A DNA stretch of 64,000 nucleotides, from positions 18,897,151 through 18,961,150 of the forward strand of contig NC_092642.1 of the NCBI RefSeq assembly GCF_039555335.1. Direction: 5' to 3'. A program made the position numbers and the translations under genes. Below, one piece after another: positions 23,696 to 35,850 of the stretch. The first letter of the stretch is position 1, and each line of letters begins with the position of its first letter. Below the pieces are notes generated by a model. The model saw nothing but the letters and a program-made list of their open reading frames with translations, was not told where the DNA came from and ran no database searches. This DNA is from Amphiura filiformis. Taxonomy: Eukaryota > Echinodermata > Ophiuroidea > Amphilepidida > Amphiuridae.

Positions 23696-24451
23696 GGCGA
23701 TCTTTTCTTTTAGACCACCCGAGCTATAATAGGTCAAAATTACTTATTTATCAAATTAAACTTTCGCATCAAGGTTAAAAATGTTTTTAGCTATACAAAC
23801 ATACCTTTTATTTCATCAAACAAGCTTTATTTTGTTCCAAAATCGATGTTTTTATCGCTATTTTTGACATAAAAAGAGCCAGATGCAAAACCAGTGATGC
23901 CAGCTCCAAAAGCGTTCACAGTAGCACAAGCGCTTGATGAACGCTTGTTTTGACGGTAATTTACGCTAGCGTATCGTGCATTTTCAAGCGCATTTGGCAG
24001 TTTTTTACTGCGTGGCGCAATTTTGCATTTATCATGTTTATTCAAGATGGCGAATTTCTCGAAAAAGCGTGCTGTATTTTTCTAAGAAAATTCTGTCATT
24101 TCGCTGAATTCTTTGCCACTCTCCACTCATCTGATCATCTTTTCATGTGACGGAAGTGATGCTGATTTTATGAAGGTATGTTCTTTGCATTTCGATTATT
24201 TTTAAATGTTTTTGAGACAAAAACTTCACAGCAGAATAACCGTTTTTGCTTGTTTTAAAAAAGTTGTTTTGACCTTGTTTTTTACCCCATAATTTCCCTC
24301 ATTTATCGAAGCCCTGCCCTCCTTCAAAAACATTAAACCTTGACTTCAAAGTGTTTGGCAACTGTTTAACCTTGATGCAAAAGAAAACCTTGATGCAAAA
24401 GTAATATTTTAGTCCCTATATAGCGAGGGTGGTCTAAAGGAAAAGATCGCC
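23696..24451. mobile_element. 756-bp DNA transposon relic with 8-bp target duplication
   Basis: TTAATACT stands on both sides (23688-23695 and 24452-24459). The ends are GGCGATCTTTTC / GAAAAGATCGCC; the inverted match continues through TTTAGACCACC and again at GCATCAAGGTTAAA. An 8-bp duplication with GG-starting ends suggests Merlin or an unassigned group rather than classical hAT. No transposase is visible; a motif AAGATGGCG and a GACGGAAGTG (ETS-like) motif lie inside. Confidence 0.75.
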
Positions 24452-24459
24452 TTAATACT

Positions 24460-26033
24460 AATAGGGGTTTTTATTCTTACATGTTATAGCTGCCTTGTGG
24501 AAGTACAGTGTTATAATAACCCTAACCAGTGGCAGTGCAGAAGGCAGCTATTACCATGATTACATGTAATTTAAATAAAACCCCCTAAAGTAAAGAAATG
24601 TCGGGATCGGTCCGTACTGAAATTGAGAAAATATTAGTAGGTACGACTTGTCTATATGTTGTACTACTACAAATGTCATGGACTACTAGACGTTCGCCTT
24701 TCGTATCTCTTTCCTTGTTGGAAAGGTATAACGTTGAGGAGATAGGAACATGTCACGAAGATCCGGGACCTACTCTGCCATGTTTGGCTGAGTAACAGTA
24801 CATGAACACGGTCTTTTGTGCCTATGTAAATTAGTCATTGTGTAAAGCTGTGTTTATACCCATGGGTTACTCATCATCAGACTGAATCATTGTCGCTAAC
24901 TACGACGTTGACCGACAGAGGGATTCAATATAGGCCTACGTGTCGCAGATGATGGTGGATGCGATATCGCTATTTTTGACGTCGCCATTGGATTAACACA
25001 TAATCATGAAATCTTCACAAACAATTCTAAATTTGTTATGTGGTGTCAAAGCAAAATTATCTTACTCTAAAACCGTTGGGGTTCTGCAAAGTACCCCACT
25101 GCAAGTATGTTAATTGTCCATTTATAATCGCTAACCGTGTATTGTGAATGGGGCTGTCAGCCCTGTATCTTCGCCAGCATCGTACGTCCGTGTTGCGTGT
25201 CCTATGCCGCCTGACGTGTCGCTTTCGAAAAACAGCGAATCATGCGCATGCTCAGCAGGCAAATACGACGGCGATTTAGTGCACTGATCATGCGTGCGAT
25301 TCAGGTTTCTGCAAAAGCGATTGAGTATAAATGCATCTTTAGAAATGACCGGCGATTGTGTGTTCTCAAGTGGGTTTTATCATGTTAATTAGTGACCTGA
25401 CACACATTTGTATTGGTTCGCTCAAGCATTGAAATGCTGTCACTTTTTGTATTGGATCGTTCAAGCATCTCCAACAAATTTTTCAATGTAAGTGCCTCTG
25501 GCCCTAGAAGTAAAAAACGGATACTATGGCCAGAGTTCTAGGGCTATGGACTACTGTCCCCTTCGACAGACGCGAGAAATTAGCAAGTACAATACATGCA
25601 AGAGCCCCAATCGTGAGAATTCATGGTATTAAATGCATTAAACATGTGCTGATGTGTCGCTGTGCTGAACATGCAATTGCATGATGAACAGGATTATTTT
25701 AGTGGATAATCAGTGTTTGGGGCCCGATTTAGTTTCTTTAACTTCCACGAATCGCTATAACAAAACAACAAAATCCCTCTATGTATTATATCTTATGGAC
25801 ATTAGGAACACTCGCTAGTAATATCCTGGTTATTAAACCTTATTTGTTAGGTAGATTTCATGGATTATTTTGCTAATGAATCGCATGTACTGACCACTGT
25901 AAAACCAGCAATGGACGAAAAGATCGGTGCAAGGAATTCTGGGAAATATTTTAGCGCCCTCTCTTGTTTGTGCTGCTGAGAAGAGCTCAGGTAGTGTATG
26001 TCGTACTTCATTACACTTTTATTGAGGATCGAG
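24460..26033. other. Gene-free stretch
   Basis: No credible exon or bounded repeat recognised. The frame at 24598-24795 has no family signature. Confidence 0.35.
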
Positions 26034-26036
26034 TTA

Positions 26037-26887
26037 GGGAGTGTTCATAAATACTTTGGTGGGGCGGGGCCGGGGGGAATTTGGAACCTCGAACGTCAAA
26101 ATTTTTTTGAGCCCCTAAAGAAGAAGTCCAGTAAATCCAGCACCTTTTGCCGACAAAATAAGTTTGGTACAAAGGCGTGAAGGGCGCAAAAACATTTGCC
26201 ATAGTGAAGCTAAGGCCGTATAAAATTAATGTTTTGGTTCTCGCCCCCTCCCTCCTCAATTTCTGGGATTTGTCATATTTTTATTATTTTTTATTTTTTA
26301 GATTTTTCAATATTTTAGACTTTGGAATGATTTATGAATTTTTCATACATATAAATAAGTTTATTAGAGAACAAGGATCATTTCCAAGTCTTTTTGTGGT
26401 ACTTTAGGGGGTTTATCCCGGGATCTCAAATAAAAAAAAAAAAAAAGTGCCTCATCGTTTCCTCGAGCACTGTTGGAAAAGACCGAAAACTACTGACAAT
26501 GCTGATTTTACATTGAAAAAACAAAAAAAACAAAAAAAACAAAAAAAAACCTCCTCCCTCATCAACTCATGAAAATCCTCTGGACGAGAACCAAAATATT
26601 AATTTTATATGGCCTAAACTGGTGAAATATAGTACAAAGTGGAATTCATTTGCGCGAAGCGCCAAAAAATTAGCACTTTTTAGTTTAAAATGACCAAATA
26701 TGGGTTTAATTAAGAAATAAAGGGTAATGCATTGTCCTTTACACGCAAATAATGTGTCCGAGGCAGTAAAACGTAAATAATGGGTGAGGCGCACTGAATT
26801 TTTTGATCCCCTTTTTAGGACCCAAAATTTGTTTGATCCTCCCCCAATATTTTCCTACCCCACACCAAAGTATTAATGAACACTCCC
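26037..26887. mobile_element. PIF/Harbinger-type MITE (GGGAGTGTTCATAAATACTT family)
   Basis: TTA target duplication at 26034-26036 and 26888-26890. Ends GGGAGTGTTCATAAATACTT / AAGTATTAATGAACACTCCC allowing mismatches. Relatives: 55600-57129 and 59313-60529. Confidence 0.8.
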
Positions 26888-26941
26888 TTATTGAGTTATG
26901 CTGTGCTCACTGCCGCTCAGTACTATTAAACGAAGATTTAA

Positions 26942-27597
26942 GGGCTGGGGTATGAACGTTTGGACAGTATTTATTTTGGGACATCAGAGCACATCAGACA
27001 TATCGAATTGCATTCTGAATACGAAGAATGTCATTCTGATATCAAATAATTTTGATTTTTGAAATTCGCAATTTAATACACATTTTATGGCAAATCATTA
27101 AAATTGATATTTTTGATATTTAACAGTACTTGAAGTAAACTTTATAAATCTGATGATTTATACTTAAAGTGTATGTAGGTGGGATGAAAAAGCCGACGAT
27201 CAATTGAAAATTTTGACCTTTCGTATTGAAGATATGGATTTTTTTCCCAAAACACCAAAAAAATTAGGTCTTTTTGGGAAAAAATCCATATCTTCAATAT
27301 GAAAGGTCAAAATTTTCAATTGACCGTCGGCTTTTCCTCCCTGCTACATACACTTTAAGAATATATCATTAGATTTATATAATTTACTTCGGGACTGTTA
27401 TATATCAAAAATTTGAAAAATATCAAATTTTATAATTTGTCATAAAATTTGTATTATATTGTGATTTTCAAAAATGAAAATTATTTGATATCAGAAAGAC
27501 ATGCTTCGTATTCAGAATGCAATTCGATAGGTCCGAGGTGCTCTCATGTCCCATAAAAAATACTGTCGAAACGCAATAAACGCTCATTTTAGATCCC
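26942..27597. mobile_element. Fully palindromic 656-bp MITE with TTAA target
   Basis: TTAA at 26938-26941 and 27598-27601. The two halves are reverse complements almost throughout, with a centre near 27255: GGTCAAAATTTTCAATTG and CAATTGAAAATTTTGACC flank AAAAAATCCATATCTTCAAT-type motifs. A single strand would fold into a hairpin of about 300 bp. Degenerate copy at 10435-10815. Confidence 0.85.
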
Positions 27598-27601
27598 TTA
27601 A

Positions 27602-27945
27602 GCCCCCCGCCCCAAATGTTGTTGTTGTTGTGTTTCCCTCAAAATCGGGCGGTCGATTAGGCCTATCTTTTTTTGGGGGGGGGGTTGAGTTAGCAAACCA
27701 ACTAATTTGGGGGGGGTCAACTGCAACTTCAACCCCGCGTAAATACCTTCAGTTTTTCTTTCATTAATCGTTGTCAATTTTGACTACTGGATACTGAAAA
27801 ATATTGAGGCCTATTTGTTAAAATTGGGGGGGGGGGGAGCATTCGAATATGAAAGTGACGTACCTGTGCCCACCAGCGTACGAAACTATGGTAATGTCAA
27901 AAATGGGGTGATTTTGTATATGGGAGTACCCAAAATTTCACATCA
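27602..27945. other. G-run-rich spacer
   Basis: Contains several runs of 8-10 G (near 27675, 27710, 27825) and (TTG)n near 27618. No gene. Confidence 0.4.
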
Positions 27946-27949
27946 TTAA

Positions 27950-28293
27950 GGGGGTACTACACCCCTGCCCACGTTTGTGCCTGTTTTTGCATTTTTCTCA
28001 AAAATTATAGCGCATTGGTGACAAGTAAGATATGTATATTATAGGGGCAAGGACTACAACTACTGCACTGGAAATTTTATTTCAGCACAGACAGCAGTTG
28101 TGGAGTTACAGTCAAAAATGAGGGAAAACCAATATTTGATCAATAACTACTTGCCTTGAGTTGCTGAATTTTCAGTGCAGTAGTTGTAGTCATTGCCCCT
28201 ATAATATATATATCTTACATGTCACCAATGCGCTATAATTTGTAAGAAAAATGCAAAAATAGACACAAAATTGGCCAGGGGTGCAGTACCCCG
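27950..28293. mobile_element. TTAA MITE (GGGGGTACTACACCCC family), long copy
   Basis: TTAA at 27946-27949 and 28294-28297. Ends GGGGGTACTACACCCCTG / GGGGTGCAGTACCCCG; long inner mirror including TTATAGGGGCAA and GCCCCTATAA. Confidence 0.8.
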
Positions 28294-28544
28294 TTAACAA
28301 TCAAAAAAATTTTTTACCTAATTTTACAGCACAAAATAGGCAAAACTTTTTTTTTTCTTCAAAATGCGCCGAAATTTCAATTTTGAGGACTAATTGTTCA
28401 ACAAAAAAAGGGGGGGTTATACAGTGTAGGCTATACTGAAAAAAAATGTGGTCATTGGGTGTAGGAGTTGCCAAAAATAACGGGGTCTTTTCATGGGGAC
28501 ATGACGTATGTCACTGAATGTAGTTTTGCAGGCCATGCCGTGTC

Positions 28545-28720
28545 CTTCCTATACTAAAAAACACAAAGGTACGAATATTTCCAAACATCTAAATTAGCTA
28601 AAATTTTTAATAGGATATGTTTGTAGAGGTCACACGACAATGGTGAGAGCGCTGTGTATTGCGTATAGGAAAATGAACAGTTAAACTGCGGTATGTCGCC
28701 AAACTGCAAGACTTTCTGTC
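28545..28720 (+). repeat. Interspersed repeat, inverted copy at the right edge of the window
   Basis: GAATATTTCCAAACATCTAA, GTAGAGGTCA and TATAGGAAAATGAACAG occur in reverse complement at 63790-64000. The full element extends past the window. Confidence 0.6.
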
Positions 28721-29565
28721 ACCGGTAAAACTGAAGCATCCTATGTATAAAAGAATATGAATATTAACTGTACATCATATATAACGATTCGTGATACTCA
28801 AGCGTGCTACACTTTATGTAGTTTAGGAGGCAGAGAATTTAATTTTAATTTTATATACGCCAAAATATTTTTTAATTTAGCGAGAATGACGACAGAAAAA
28901 ACGTTCAAAATTCTATGTAAAAATTACATTAGACCCGCCAAAGATTATTGTTTAGTTTTTATAGTAATCTAATCTTTTATTTTCTGAAATAAAATTTAGG
29001 GTCTAATGTGGATTTTTTTATATAAATGAAAAACCCCAGAACGTCGATTGACAAGAAAAATGGTTGGCTCCATACTGATCTATATGGCACATGCAGTCCC
29101 GAGAGTCAAAATCTATAATGTTTTGGGCATGTATATAGGCCCATGTATTGTCGTATTTATGTAGGCCTATGTAGAACACGCTATTATGAACAGTTAAGCG
29201 TTATGATACATATTAACGTTTTTAAGTAAATGTTAATTTCAAAATATGCTACGTTTTCTGTTTTTGCTTGTCACGTGGTATGAAGTTGCGATTATATGTT
29301 CAAATAAGTCTCAAGGCGGCCAACAAGTCAGGTAGACCAATATTGCTGTATCCATAACAGCGGCGCGGCGTGGGTTCGAGCCCCACCTCTGCCCAACTTA
29401 AATTACTTCCTTTTTTAAATTTCATATTCGGGGGAAAATTCATATTAGGGAAATGTGGCTGGGAGAATTTATGTATGGCGTAGGGAGGAGTGGTGTTAAA
29501 CATAGTGCAAATCTGCCGAATTAGACAACCTTAGCCAAAAACTTTCAGAGGGTATGTACAGGGGG

Positions 29566-30225
29566 GGTTAGCAATTGAATACATGAATACAAAAGCCACC
29601 TAAGTCCATGCGAAGTTATTTTGAGAGAAAAACCCGTGTATCATTTTAATTCCTTCAGTTAGATTTACCTGGTCAATATGGTAAGTTTTACGTGCAAATG
29701 AGTGGATTAACCTGTATTAGGTATGACGATTAGCATTTCAGGGACTTCGTGGGGTTCATTTTAAATTTTGGACTTAGGTGGTTTTTTGAATCATATACAA
29801 AGACAACAATGTTAGAATGAGATTACCACTAGTAAGATAATACAAAATAAAGCACAACGGTATGTATAATGTTGATAAGCATTCTGCCATGTAGGGCCTA
29901 ATATAAACCACACACTTTCCTTTATTAAACCCATTTTTTGTTCAAAAGTCATTCTCTAGCAATGAATGTGTTACAAGTGGACTTTTATACATACTGGATT
30001 TCAATCAATGTGTTACAAGACTCAAATCATGGAATTGGGTGATTCTTTCAAACATGCTATTTTTCACATGCCCAATAGACACAGAGAATGAATTTGAGTT
30101 GTTCTTTCATGCATATGACAGGCCTATGTATAGCAACAATTTCCCACGCTTAACTCAATTTGGCCAAAGTATATGGACTAAGGTGGCTTTTGTATTCATA
30201 TATTCAATTGATAATTATTTTTTCA
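29566..30225. mobile_element. MITE-like inverted repeat
   Basis: TACAAAAGCCACCTAAGTCC near 29590 is mirrored by GGACTAAGGTGGCTTTTGTA near 30175; outer CAATTGAATACATGA mirrors TCATATATTCAATTG. Confidence 0.5.
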
Positions 30226-30256
30226 TTGCTGCAGTAATTTTTGTATACATAACCAG

Positions 30257-31260
30257 GAGAGCGGGGAGTGTTCGCCCTATTTTTTTCTGACCAGCCTAGC
30301 GATGTCAATTTTATGGTTAGGGATGACCTGATTAGCCCATGTGAAAGCCCTACGTCTTAGCTATATACGACCACAATCCCAGAACTATAGGCCTTACAAT
30401 AGCAACAGGATAGAGCAAACAAAAAAGTTTTGCAAAGTGGCGAACTTGCCCCATATTGGGGCAGGTTCGCCCATGTGGTGGGGTAAGTTCACCCTAATCA
30501 CAAAAAAGGTTTAAACATTGCGTAACAATAACATATTCCATGCAAACATTTAGCAAGAGTATACAGGGCATTCATTCTCTTCGGGGAGTCACTAAATTTG
30601 TTGCAGGGGTCGGGGCAGGGTAAAATGTAGGGGTCCAAAGTGAGCTTAAACGTATCATGTTTACAATTTCGGGGAGATTATGGATTAGGACATAAACGGT
30701 GGTATGAGTAATACTGATACCACATAACTTTAAAAAACATGCTTTTCAGTAGTTTTACCTTGTTTAATGGTATAATTATCAATATTTTGCATAATACGCG
30801 GATGGGGCAGGTCCGCCCTCCAGTTTGGGGTAAGTCCGCCCGGGGAAGATATAGGGCGAACATGCCCCATCCTCAAAAGGGCGAACGTGCCCCTTGTGCA
30901 CATTTGTGTATTTTCTTTAGGGTATGCAAAATACAAATCGAATAAGGAGTTTATAACTGCATTAAATCTTTAACAAATCCCATATGTTCCCAACACAGAT
31001 TTCCATTAAAACCATCTGTATTTATGTATCAATGATAATACAACATTATTAATGCAAGAAAAATTACGTTTTGGTGTAATTTTTTTGTTTTGGCTGCAGA
31101 TTCGATGGACACGCCCATATATGTCGCGTAGATAATGTGAGAAGTTAATAATGACCTATGTCACCTAATTTTGCAATCACCAAATTCCCCGATATCCGTA
31201 GTGCTGAGAAACAAGGGGTGGGCGAACCTGCCCCTAGGGCGAACACTCCCCGCTCTCCCC
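30257..31260. mobile_element. Element with ends GGAGAGCGGGGAGTGTTCGC
   Basis: GGAGAGCGGGGAGTGTTCGC at the left, GCGAACACTCCCCGCTCTCC at the right. Inside, variants of GGGCGAAC..TGCCCC recur near 30455, 30800-30900 and 31210. No target duplication was resolved. No coding capacity. Confidence 0.6.
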
Positions 31261-32205
31261 CACATATATAATATTTGTATACATTTTGTAAAATAATACA
31301 CAACTCCAATATTGCCCGGGCAATATTGATCGGGTATAGAATAGAAATACCACTATCTTGTAATATTGCATACAGACAGACGAATCGAATTTCACGCATT
31401 CCTACTCCTCAATGACAGCCATGTAAGCTCATTTAGCTGGGTCCCCGCCGAGTATATCTCACCTGAAATGTAAAATGATGCGTCCGTGGCGGGAATTTTA
31501 AACTGCATTCTAATACCCGTGTTACACGTAGACAAAAGAATGATGAAAGTTTACAACACAATACAATATAACATCGATTTTTAAGCGGATTTAATCAACC
31601 CAATTGGACAGTCACAACACCAGTTTGGTGCGCTGGGGACCCAGTAATGGCCGAATGAAGCCACTTGGCTCGTTTTATTCGTCGACATGTCGAATGATAC
31701 ATACACAAAACATAATCAATTTTGAATTCGTTCACGTGCCTTTTTCTTATAAGACGGTCTGGATTTTTGCAATTTATAGTAAAGGTCCCCGAAGTTTCTT
31801 TTAGATATTAAAAGATTGGATTCCCATAAAGACAAAACAGTAATTTTTACATAGATTTCTCATATCTTTTCGGCATTTATTTTTTTATTAAATTCAGAAA
31901 ATATTTTGGCGTATGTAAATTGAAATAAATTTATCTGACTTCTAAACGACACCAACTGTACCACAATTGGGTATCGCGAATCGTTATAGGCCTATATGCA
32001 GTTAATATTCGTATATACCTTTATAGTTTATACATAGGATACAACAAATATTTCATTGAAAATCCGCCCACTCGGCTATTTCAAAAAGGCAATCAGACTT
32101 CCTCAGAATGTGCAATATCATTAGCATTAAAGTCAAGTTATTTTTTTACGCATTTTAAAAACACTTGGCCCGATGACGAATGCCGCCGTGAGTTGGCATG
32201 ATGGC

Positions 32206-34296
32206 CAGGGGCGGACTGGTGGTTTTAGGCGGCCGTGGCAAATTTATTAAGACCGGCCCTATTACTGAAATAGAGCGCAGCGAGCGAAGCGAGCGTAGCG
32301 ACTAGCGCATGGGGTCCAGGGGCCCGCGTAAGGGCCCCTGGTGGGGGTCCAGGGGGCAAAGGCCCCGGACAACTAAGGGTTTTAGCTATTCTAGGGGGTC
32401 AGGAAGCCCGGATTTGACAACGATTTCTGAAGCCAAATTCCATTTGTATAGACTTGAAATATTCTTTATCCATTGCCACTCATTTGCAATAATCAAGATC
32501 AAACCAACAGTTATTCAATTTATAAGTAGTGCATGTTTTATGTTTTGACTCATTTGCACACATATAGAATTAGATCTTTGCAGAACTGTGTTATCATATC
32601 GTGAGTATATATTCAATCATTAAAATACAAATGCTAAAAATTGTTTAGGCCTACTGGGTAAAGGTTAATAGCAACTTTTTTTAAACTATTGCGATTTGGT
32701 AGTTCACAGCATCTAGCGAATGGTAGTGAGCTTTGGCATTTTTGGCATATTGAAGCTAAACTGGTGATGATGCAGTGGAATAAATTCGCGCGAAGCGCTA
32801 AAAAATTGACACTTTTTAGGCTAAAATGGCCAAATATGAGATTGATTTGGTCAGAAACTCACATAGGCCTACAGGTGTCATCATGGGGGCTTGTATGGAC
32901 CATCCCTTTTAAAATATTGGGGGGGGGGGGCTTTATCCCCCATCCCCCGGGAACTACGCCTATGAGTTGAAACATCTAGGGAAAGAAATTGGTTTGAGTA
33001 TTGAACTGAGTAATGTGGCTGTAAGTATTATGTAATGTAATCCCTGCATTACAAGGAGCACTCCAGCCCAGAGGTTTTCGAATGATGGTCTAGCCGTGCT
33101 AGTTTTGACAGCTGATGGTGGTCCAAAGGGCCAAAGGCCAGGAGGGGGGCACTCACTAAAAATGAGTGAGGCGATGTGCATGCAGTGCGGCCACAACCCA
33201 CATTAACCCCCATTTTTCAACTCCCTCTCACTCAATGACCACTTTTTTATTTTTTATTTTACTGAATTACTGAACTCCTCACTCAATAACCCCTATTTTT
33301 TCTTTTCCTGTCACAATAAGACCTCCCTTTGTAAAGAATTTTTGACAAATTTCTGGTAGTCTTTCACCGTTGTTTCTCAAAAAAAATATCCCATTTTGAT
33401 GACTTTTGAAAAACAATTATCAAAAATTTGTCAACTTTTATATTTTGACCCAAGTTTTGTCCCAGTCTCACTGAAAGAACCCCCTTTTGAGGCCTCCTTA
33501 CTGAATGACCCCCTTGGTTATATGGCGTCGAAGCTCTCACCAAAAGACCACTATGATAGCATGTATAGTTTCAAACTGGTGTCCCATGTCCGCACATCCC
33601 CGTCACTTCGAAAGTCGAGTCAGCCCCTATTTCTACAGGCCTTAGGCCCTATCACTATGCAGACAAACAGCGGGCACAGCCCTTATATTACTCATCCCCC
33701 TCAATGATCCCCCTCCTTTCTTCTCTTTTCCTTTCTTTCTCCTAGGCTGCCTAATACCAAATGCCCATACCGGCCCTAGCCTCATTCCGCAGCCGCAATA
33801 AAATACCAATATTCCATTGACAGCCAGCCCAATATTTTGCTGTTTGGCTTAAAATTTACAAATTTTACTGTATCGCATCTAGAGTATTTGGCCGTTTGCT
33901 GTGTTTACGGTCTAGAGAATTGATTCAAAAGGCCATTTGTAGGTGATGCCGCGACGGTGTACTAGTGGCCGGCCTATAATAACTTAGTGTTAGGGCCTAT
34001 ACCTTAAGCCCTAGGGCCTATGTCTTGGGCCTTACGCCTTCGGCTCTCGGACCTATGCCTTAGGCCCTAGGGCCTATGTCTTAAGATACTCCTTCCCTAT
34101 TCTCTCCCCTTTTCTTCTATTTTCCCTTTCTTTCTCCTCTTTTTCATTTTCTCGCTTTCTCTTTTTTCTCCCCTTCTCCTTTCTTTTCCTTTTTCTTTCT
34201 TTTTCTCTTCTTTTTGAGCAACCGGCCCTGAGCGGCCCAGAACCAAGCGGCCCATGTGGCGATCGCCACAACGCCACAGTGGCCAGTCCGCCCCTG
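32206..34296. mobile_element. Non-autonomous hAT-type element, copy 2
   Basis: Same ends as copy 1 (CAGGGGCGGACTGG / CCAGTCCGCCCCTG) and collinear inside, with small indels; 2091 bp. The left flank is ATGATGGC and the right flank, four bases away, TTGATGGC, so the target duplication is only approximate. Confidence 0.8.
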
Positions 34297-34319
34297 ATTA
34301 TTGATGGCGTAGTACAGTT

Positions 34320-35599
34320 ACACGCAGTAGAGCTGGAACAACTCCAGAGGGTTGCTGTCTGGGTAGCTGGGTCCATTTTTGTGGCGCCCTCTACGGAGGC
34401 GCCACAATATATATGCATGACTTTGTGAAAAGCTTCTAATTTCACTCTTGCTAGATTGACTTCGCAATTGTTTTGCTAAAATTATGCCCAGCTCAGAAAT
34501 AAAACCACAATTTGCTTGGATTTTATTTTATTATTGTTTTCTGATATGCACGGGATAAAATGGTGAGCGTATATTCTTTGTTTAAAATACAAAATTAGGA
34601 TTTATAAAAACACCAAATAAATCCTGACCTTTGTATGAGTTCACCCAGTTTACCGTGTGCCTTAGAACCCGATAGACGGTGACATTTGACCATACACTAG
34701 GATCCACAACATGCTCATCTATCATGGGAACAGTTCTTAAACCCTAATACATTTGTACATTCATCCTTTGTACACAAACTCATACTCTGCAACTTGAGGT
34801 CAAATTTTGCACTATGATTATGTAATTGAGGTTATTGGACTATGCCATTGGGATGAGACTCTTGTGGTCCATAGTGATATGATCAATTAACGAGGCCTAT
34901 TAAACTGATGGCTTTTGTTTGCTAATTACCATAGAATCTATATAGCGGTTATTGCCAAAGTTACAATATGGTGGCACAATTGGGCGGCAAACTGCATGCA
35001 AACAACACGGCATATTAATTATACATGTTCTACATTGTTGTATTTTAAAACACTGACGACCAAAATTTAAATGCCATGATTGGATCATGGAGGTAGTACT
35101 AGCTACTACCTCCATGATTGGATTAAGTAAATAACTAAATCCTGTTATCTACCCAGCAATGTTTGCTTATCTTAATAAACTGTAGTGTAAAATGGTTCAA
35201 GACAGAAAAGGCAAACAGACAGAAATTTAGAGTTTTAAATTAGAGAGTTGACAGGAAGTTGTAAGAGTTAAATTGTTTTGGATATGATTGGTGTAAGCGC
35301 GAAAATGTTGAATGTCAGATCAAAGTCATCCGAGGTGAATTCAGTAATGTCAATCACAAATTGTTACAGGTCATTTGAGGTGGACTATGTTTATATTTGG
35401 ATTGTCAGAACACCTTCCCCAATCAAACACATTTCTCTTGCATTTGATCATCTTCTACTCTTCCCTAGAAAAATCATTATAATACCAAATCTACACACCA
35501 TGGAATTCACCATATCACGTCCAAGTTCACATTGGGCGCCACATTCCTTTTTAAAGGAATTTTATTGAGACAGAGGTTAGGTGATCTAGATTGGCTGTG
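34320..35599. other. Upstream part of segmental duplicate B
   Basis: 34325-34375 (CAACTCCAGAGGGTTGCTG, AGCTGGGTCCATTT) matches 48599-48640, and GAGACAGAGG with TGATCTAGATTG at 35571 matches 49103, placing the start of the P450 duplication here. Also holds a GTGGCGCC / GGCGCCAC hairpin (34381-34405) and a 13-bp-arm palindrome around 35086-35116. Confidence 0.5.
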
Positions 35600-35850
35600 C
35601 TGTTCATTAATGTCAAAGAGTCAAGGCTGCATTGAGGGCATAGATTTGTTCTGGCAAAAGTGGAAGTCAATGTCATGGAGTACAATACAAGGGGGCGTGC
35701 CTAAGGTACATGTCAGTGTGCACGTATACACATGTTGGATGCATGTGGTAGGAACTAAATCTTTCGTGATTTTGAATACTCCATGTGCGTTTTCTTTTTT
35801 TTCTTCTTTTTTTAAAGAACATTTCCATTGTACCAGAAACTGCGCCAACC
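35600..35850 (+). promoter_or_regulatory. Conserved 5' flank of P450 copy 1
   Basis: About 250 bp upstream of the start codon are shared with 53836-54111 before copy 2, with small indels. Best kept are AATGTCAAAGAGTCAA, GTTCTGGCAAAAGTGGAAGT, CAATACAAGGGGGCGTG (35683-35699) and CAGTGTGCACGTAT. The GCGTG core recalls xenobiotic response elements, but that is only a suggestion. Promoter and 5' UTR are expected here. Confidence 0.45.

Larger units (their letters stand above)
28735..32045. mobile_element. Candidate 3.3-kb element with inverted ends of about 240 bp
   Basis: 28735-28985 and 31805-32045 are inverted copies with AACGATTCGTGATACTC / CGCGAATCGTTAT, CGCCAAAATATTTT / AAAATATTTTGGCG and AGATTA...TTTA motifs. 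Between them lie two smaller bounded elements (29566-30225 and 30257-31260). Either one large foldback or two inverted insertions of the same family. Confidence 0.4.

Noticed and set aside
24040-24180. Possible first exon with AAGATGGCG start and ATGAAG-GTATGT donor
   Set aside because: The segment lies inside the 756-bp transposon relic; the frame stops after 12 codons and no following exon was found.
29335-29400. tRNA-like segment with GTGGGTTCGAGCCCCAC
   Set aside because: A T-arm is visible but no matching acceptor stem, D-arm or A-box lies upstream; probably a SINE or tRNA relic.
35785-35850. Upstream in-frame ATG as start of P450 copy 1
   Set aside because: It would add 22 residues before a complete membrane anchor, and the corresponding upstream start in copy 2 gives a different peptide; the shared ATG at 35851 fits better.
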